Assembly (NCBI GenBank): GCA_947504205.1
Contig: CANNGL010000005.1
Location: 118,751-182,750, forward strand
Length of the DNA stretch: 64,000 nucleotides
Direction: 5' to 3'
From: an uncultured Litoreibacter sp.
GTDB lineage: Bacteria; Pseudomonadota; Alphaproteobacteria; Rhodobacterales; Rhodobacteraceae
Notes under the pieces: generated by a model
What the model saw: the letters and a program-made list of their open reading frames with translations, nothing else
Told to the model about the DNA's origin: nothing
The model's database searches: none
Shown here: positions 60,107-64,000 of the stretch, one piece after another
Position numbering within the stretch: the first letter of the stretch is position 1
Layout of the letters: every line of letters begins with the position of its first letter
Translations under genes and position numbers: made by a program

Positions 60107-60601
60107 TCAATGCTGATGCGGCTCGTCGTCCAGAGAACCATGGATCGCGAATTGCTCTAGTCCTGCTTCCTGTGGCTCAATCATCCGGAAGGCTTCCTTG
60201 ACCCCGGCATCGGTCAATTCGCGGGCTACGGTCAGAACGGTGTTGGGTTGCTGACCCTCGCAGAGATCAGCCATGTGCTGCAGCTCTTCGGTTGCTACAG
60301 GGGTCGCGGCCTCAACGGATGGAGCGCCGTACATATCTACAAAATGTTGGGCGAGCGCCGCTGCCAGTGCATCGAATTCATGAGGCTCGATTTGTGTGAC
60401 CGCAACGAAGGTGACGCGCCCAAAGGTTTCGATGCCAAGCCAACCGTTCGAAAAAGCTTGGCGGGCTTTACCGCTAAGATCGGCCTCGCTCCAGTCGGAG
60501 AATTCGAAGCCTCCCGAAATGCACCATTCCCCCGTTCGCGCAGGTGAATGAAACACATTCATATCGCTCTCATCGAAATGGATTGCGCGTGCCAGTCTCA
60601 T
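60107..60601 (-). CDS. DUF6505 family protein of unknown function
   Basis: A 164-residue cytosolic protein, apparently of the DUF6505 family that accompanies Mrp/DUF6494 genes in Rhodobacterales. It begins MRLARAIHFDESDMNVFHSP, a pattern of these proteins, has a mixed alpha/beta character and a His-rich end (DDEPHQH). It is 1 nt after the DUF4444 gene stop. A role in maturing or regulating a molybdenum enzyme is suggested by the neighbourhood only. No catalytic motif is visible. Confidence 0.6.
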   Translation of the reverse strand: MRLARAIHFDESDMNVFHSPARTGEWCISGGFEFSDWSEADLSGKARQAFSNGWLGIETFGRVTFVAVTQIEPHEFDALAAALAQHFVDMYGAPSVEAATPVATEELQHMADLCEGQQPNTVLTVARELTDAGVKEAFRMIEPQEAGLEQFAIHGSLDDEPHQH

Positions 60602-60602
60602 A

Positions 60603-61307
60603 CTATTGACCTTCCAGAAGATGTGTTATCGGGATCAAATGGGTCGTGGTCTTGTCACGGATCAATATTCCAAAGCGCTCATCGACACCTAAGAAGGTCC
60701 CGGTCGTGTCGGCGACCTCGATCTGCTCGCCCATGCCGTGCGCCAAACCGCGCCAGTCCTTGTGCAGAGACGATACCCCGTCTTCTGTCCATGTATTGAT
60801 ACCGACTAGAGTATGTCTGATCCAAGCCTCTAATAGAGCTATTGCGTCTACATCTGCGCACCCTTCGGCATATAGCGCCGTTTGGTCAGGTGTTTCACCA
60901 GTATTTTCGCTTGCCGGCCATAGGGGCAGCTCGAACCCCACAACCAGCCATTTTGGTTCAACATCGGGTTCCGGATCTGACGCCGCCACGCGAAGGCGAC
61001 CGCAGGACGCTCCATTGATGCGGATGCCTCCGCCCCATTCGAGATGTACGGCAACTTCAGGCGGCGCCAAAGCACCTAAGGCATTTTGAAAACCTACGCC
61101 GCATAACGGAACCATGGCCATTGCGTCCTTTAGGGGCACGTCTGGCGCGAAGACGATTGCTGCGCGCATCTGGTCGGGTTCCAGATTGTGAATGACAAGC
61201 CCAGCATCGCAGCCGCGGATAGCTTCAACGCAAGCCTTTTCGAACGGATCAATCGAACCCTCTACCGCTTGACCGCTAAAGAGAGGGGGAAGGCTTGGCT
61301 TGGTCAT
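60603..61307 (-). CDS. Biotin/lipoate-ligase-like DUF4444 protein
   Basis: A 234-residue protein resembling the biotin/lipoate A/B ligase fold with a DUF4444-type end. Visible pieces are a VHLEWGGGIRINGASCGRLRVA stretch (about 88-110), VGFELPLW and a C-terminal small beta domain (TTGTFLGVDERFGILIRD). The lysine typical of ligase active sites is not evident, so ligase activity is not assured. It is coupled to mrp by a 4-nt overlap. Genes of this type occur with formate dehydrogenase accessory genes. Confidence 0.68.
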   Translation of the reverse strand: MTKPSLPPLFSGQAVEGSIDPFEKACVEAIRGCDAGLVIHNLEPDQMRAAIVFAPDVPLKDAMAMVPLCGVGFQNALGALAPPEVAVHLEWGGGIRINGASCGRLRVAASDPEPDVEPKWLVVGFELPLWPASENTGETPDQTALYAEGCADVDAIALLEAWIRHTLVGINTWTEDGVSSLHKDWRGLAHGMGEQIEVADTTGTFLGVDERFGILIRDKTTTHLIPITHLLEGQ

Positions 61308-62359
61308 GCCTTCCCAGCCTCGATCAACGCTTTAGCGACAGTACGGAACCCTTGCGCCTGTGCTGAGTCGGGTTTTGAAACAACAATTGGCGCGCCACCG
61401 TCAGCTGCCAGCCTGATATCGAGGTGGAGTGGGATTTCGGCCAATAGCGGCACCCCGAGTTTCGCGGCTTCGGATACGACGCCGCCATGGCCGAATACGT
61501 GCTCTTCATGACCACATTCGCTGCAGATATGTGTGCTCATGTTTTCGATCATTCCGAGGATTGGTGTGCCCATCTGGTTAAACATGTCGATGCCTTTGCG
61601 CGCGTCCAACAAAGCAACGTCCTGTGGCGTGGAAACGATCACGGCGCCGTCCAGGTGCGCCTTTTGCGCCAGCGTCATTTGAACGTCACCAGTGCCGGGG
61701 GGTAGGTCAACGATGAGGACATCCAAAGCTCCCCATTGCACTTGCATCATCATTTGCTGCAACGCACCCATCAGCATCGGCCCGCGCCAGACAACGGCCT
61801 GATCCTCGTTGGTCATCAGTCCGATGGACATCATGGTCACACCAAAATTGCGTAAGGGCAGGATCAACTTGCCATCTGGGCTTTGTGGTCGTCCCGAGAC
61901 CCCCAACATGCGGGGCTGTGACGGGCCATATACGTCTGCGTCCAGCATTCCGACGCGCCGCCCTTCCGCAGCCAGCGCGCAAGCGAGATTGGCAGCGACA
62001 GTTGACTTCCCAACGCCGCCCTTCCCCGAGGCGATCGCGATAATGCGGTCGACACCCGGAATTTTCTCGGGTCCGGTCGGTTCTGCCTTTGATCCGGCTT
62101 TCAGATCTGGCGGTGCGCTGGGTTTGCTATGCGCAGTCATAACGATGGAAACCGAGGTCGCGCCAAGTGCCTTCAGTTTTTCCTCGGCTTCGGCTTTGGC
62201 TTGCAGGTATGGCTCAGGACTTGCAACTTCCATTACGAAACGGACCGCATCCAGATCGACGTTGAGCGCTCGGACGAGGCCCGCTTCAACCAAATCGCTC
62301 CCCGAAGGATCTTTGATACTCTTCAGACACTCCAGGACTTGTTCGCGTGTTATGCTCAC
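61304..62359 (-). CDS. mrp: Mrp/NBP35-type iron-sulfur carrier ATPase
   Basis: A 351-residue P-loop protein. An N-terminal MIP18/DUF59-like domain (to about 85) precedes a deviant Walker A motif (ASGKGGVGKSTVAANLA, about 110-126), LDADVYGPSQPRMLG, and a C-terminal CxxC (HICSECGHEEHVFG) for a bridging cluster. It delivers Fe-S clusters to target enzymes. It is coupled to the DUF4444 gene and follows the DUF6494 gene (stop and start adjacent). The neighbouring 4Fe-4S protein and cytochrome are plausible client contexts. Confidence 0.95.
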   Translation of the reverse strand: MSITREQVLECLKSIKDPSGSDLVEAGLVRALNVDLDAVRFVMEVASPEPYLQAKAEAEEKLKALGATSVSIVMTAHSKPSAPPDLKAGSKAEPTGPEKIPGVDRIIAIASGKGGVGKSTVAANLACALAAEGRRVGMLDADVYGPSQPRMLGVSGRPQSPDGKLILPLRNFGVTMMSIGLMTNEDQAVVWRGPMLMGALQQMMMQVQWGALDVLIVDLPPGTGDVQMTLAQKAHLDGAVIVSTPQDVALLDARKGIDMFNQMGTPILGMIENMSTHICSECGHEEHVFGHGGVVSEAAKLGVPLLAEIPLHLDIRLAADGGAPIVVSKPDSAQAQGFRTVAKALIEAGKA

Positions 62360-62551
62360 TTATGGACCTTCAATCTTGCCGGTTACGACATGCTCCAGAT
62401 CGACACCATTAATGGTCAGGACCATCTTTGCCTCGAAGCTCTTTCCCGTTGTCCCATCGCTCTTGCGCATCGCTTCTTCGATAGCCTGCTGCGAAGTGAC
62501 CCCAACCTGCTTGAGGAATTTTCGCATCGACATGTTGAATTCGTCGCTCAT
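62360..62551 (-). CDS. DUF6494 family small protein
   Basis: A 63-residue protein with DEFNMSMRKFLKQVGVTSQQ and a KMVLTINGVDLEHVVTG end, as in DUF6494 proteins regularly found next to Mrp in alphaproteobacteria. It has no membrane segment or Cys. It is first in the DUF6494-mrp-DUF4444-DUF6505 operon. The function is unknown. Confidence 0.72.
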   Translation of the reverse strand: MSDEFNMSMRKFLKQVGVTSQQAIEEAMRKSDGTTGKSFEAKMVLTINGVDLEHVVTGKIEGP

Positions 62552-62640
62552 GAGGGTGCTCCTGTTTGGCTCGAATATATTGACGTGCAGACCCTAGCGC
62601 CCCTAGGCTGACATGCAACCTGACAGGTGCGCAGGATGCG

Positions 62641-63390
62641 ATGAATATGCGAAAGACGTTGTTCTTGATGCTGGTTTTACTGACCAATCCTGCTCTCGGG
62701 CAGGAAAAGCAGTTTAAACTTCAAGCACCACCCACTTTGGTCGAAACTGGCTTTTTGCAGCATTTGTTGCCGCGGTTCTCGCTGAAAACCGGAATACGAA
62801 TCCAGCTATCGGAAGGCGACGCTGATGCAAGCTTCGCCGAGACAGGGGTACCGGTATTTCGCCAAGACGAGACGGTTTGGCACCTTGAGAACGCTGGAGG
62901 GGACTTCACCGATGCCTTCGAGGACTGGCTTTTGTCTGATGTTGGGAAACGAACCATTGAAAGCTTTGCCTCAAGTGCGGGTGGCCCGACCTTCAGCGCA
63001 GATGTCGAGGTTGTCGCTGAGGCGAAGGATACGCCACTGACCGGCGATGCTGCTTTGGGTGAGAAGATCAGCCTTGTTCAGTGTGGACGGTGTCATGTTG
63101 TGAACGAAACCAATCGGATGAACGCAATAGGCTCAACGCCTTCGTTCAGTTTAATGCGAACATTCGCGGACTGGCAGGAACGTTTCGAGACGTTCTTTCT
63201 TCTCAAGCCTCACCCCGCTTTTACTCAGGTAGAGGATGTAACTGAGCCATTTGCCGAACATCTTCCGTCGCCCATCGCGCCGGTTATGGTTTCGCTTGAA
63301 GAGATTGAAGCGATCACCGCCTATGTCGGGTCGATTGCGCCAGCCGATCTTGGCGCCCCAATCCAGTCCGGGGTGTTGCAGTCGCCCTAG
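62641..63390 (+). CDS. Periplasmic fusion of a shortened binding-protein-like domain and a cytochrome c
   Basis: A 249-residue exported protein with a signal peptide at 1-20. Residues about 25-118 recall tungstate/molybdate-binding TupA/ModA-like proteins but are much shortened: the start TLVETGFLQHLLPRFSLKTG resembles the TupA N-terminus, GDADASF matches the mid-segment, and FEDWLLSDVGKRTIESF matches the C-terminal lobe. A cytochrome c domain follows with the heme site CGRCH (about 153-157) and a distal Met candidate in VMVSLEEIEAITAYV. It is divergent from DUF6494. A role in electron transfer to, or metal insertion for, a Mo/W enzyme is inferred. Confidence 0.78.
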   Translation: MNMRKTLFLMLVLLTNPALGQEKQFKLQAPPTLVETGFLQHLLPRFSLKTGIRIQLSEGDADASFAETGVPVFRQDETVWHLENAGGDFTDAFEDWLLSDVGKRTIESFASSAGGPTFSADVEVVAEAKDTPLTGDAALGEKISLVQCGRCHVVNETNRMNAIGSTPSFSLMRTFADWQERFETFFLLKPHPAFTQVEDVTEPFAEHLPSPIAPVMVSLEEIEAITAYVGSIAPADLGAPIQSGVLQSP

Positions 63391-63427
63391 TGAATGAGAA
63401 ATTCGAAACCCAGCACCTTCCTAGGAG

Positions 63428-64000
63428 TTAATGATCTTTGCGATCCGAAAGGTAGTCCGCCGTTGTGCGGACCTTAGGTCGGTCACCACCCTGAAACGGA
63501 TTGTCTTCCGAGTGGAATTGCGCCTGTATCCGGCAGTTGTCGCACATCTGAATCATTTTCGCGGCGGCCGGGTTCGAGAACATCGCATGATTGCCCGCGA
63601 GCTTTTCTGTGATCTTCTCGACTGTTGATTTCACACCGAACAAGGCCCCGCATTCAACGCAAGCAAAGGGTTCTTCTTCGTGCAAAACGGCTTGCGACAG
63701 CGCGGCATCGGTTAGGTTGAGCCGGGGTGTGAGCGTTATCGCTTTCTCGGGACAGATATTGCTACATAGCCCGCATTGCAGACAGGCATCTTCTTGAAAT
63801 CTGAGTTGCGGCATATCTGGATTGTCGCCCAAGGCGCCCGAAGGGCAAAGTGAGACGCAAGACAGGCACAAGGTGCAGGCGTCCGTATCTACTAGGACCG
63901 CGCCGTAAGGGGCGCCGTCTGGCAGGGTTATGATGTCGGCATCGGGTTGCAGCGCCTTTGCGGCCAATCTGGTGACTTGGCGACGCGAGCCCATCGGCAG
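63428..64000 (-). CDS. 4Fe-4S ferredoxin-type protein (5' end beyond window)
   Basis: The C-terminal part of a 4Fe-4S binding protein. The frame is open to the window end, with codons upstream of Met at 63994, so the gene begins outside. Two cluster motifs are complete: CTLCLSCVSLCPSGAL and CLQCGLCSNICPEKAI. Two more CxxC pairs (CVECG and CDNCR) near the end may bind zinc or another centre. Such proteins accompany formate dehydrogenase accessory genes in Rhodobacterales; partner subunits are not visible. Confidence 0.88.
   Translation of the reverse strand: MPMGSRRQVTRLAAKALQPDADIITLPDGAPYGAVLVDTDACTLCLSCVSLCPSGALGDNPDMPQLRFQEDACLQCGLCSNICPEKAITLTPRLNLTDAALSQAVLHEEEPFACVECGALFGVKSTVEKITEKLAGNHAMFSNPAAAKMIQMCDNCRIQAQFHSEDNPFQGGDRPKVRTTADYLSDRKDH

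Overview
The window looks like part of the chromosome of a marine-type alphaproteobacterium, most likely of the Rhodobacterales/Roseobacter group. The evidence is the gene families and their layout: a PhyR-NepR-EcfG stress module with GGAAC-N16/17-CGTT promoters, a rhizobial-style rhaRSTPQUK/rhaDI locus, heterotetrameric sarcosine oxidase, and a Mrp/DUF6494/4Fe-4S block. Genes are dense, and 4-nt ATGA or GTGA overlaps are frequent. I saw no rRNA, tRNA, CRISPR array, prophage or intact insertion sequence.

Layout. 1-0.8 kb: the end of a polysaccharide flippase. 1.2-4.5 kb: a large exported G8-domain protein with a His/Gly-rich N-terminus. 4.6-12 kb: a complete histidine utilisation locus, hutIHGU facing hutFC, with a TGTATACA operator between them. 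12.2-39.2 kb: a catabolic island. It holds an Fe(II)/2-oxoglutarate oxygenase, a P450 with a VanA-like Rieske oxygenase under a GcvA-like LysR regulator, a peptidase M29/NicX-like enzyme, a membrane diiron desaturase-type enzyme with a Rieske ferredoxin, sarcosine oxidase (soxBDAG) with RidA, two XRE-cupin regulators, a polar amino-acid ABC transporter, a peroxidase-like protein, a MATE exporter, an aminotransferase with a split ThDP decarboxylase, and a coupled operon of deacylase, second Rieske oxygenase, two unknown paralogues and a DUF1116 protein.

39.6-47.6 kb: a Crp/Fnr regulator, a pseudo-receiver, small envelope proteins and the general stress response core (phyR, nepR, ecfG, histidine kinase), then AI-2E-family and MscS membrane proteins. 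47.8-59.5 kb: kdgK and the full L-rhamnose catabolic and transport locus. 59.6-64 kb: a cytochrome c' and a conserved group (DUF6505, lipoate-ligase-like DUF4444, Mrp, DUF6494, a binding-protein/cytochrome c fusion, 4Fe-4S protein) that resembles accessory genes of molybdenum or tungsten formate dehydrogenases.

The most interesting result is in the island. Three divergent promoter regions (soxB/XRE, ABC ATPase/peroxidase, aminotransferase/deacylase) share a 15-bp quasi-palindrome, TTRCRTRAWRTGCAW. Two sites controlling the LysR-flanked oxygenase genes share ATTAG-N5-CTAAT. This suggests that the uptake system, sarcosine oxidase, aminotransferase/decarboxylase and Rieske operons form one regulated pathway for an N-methylated, amino-acid-like substrate that I cannot identify. 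Four oxygenase chemistries, only one ferredoxin and no reductase are encoded here. The regulatory sites were found by eye and need a genome-wide search.
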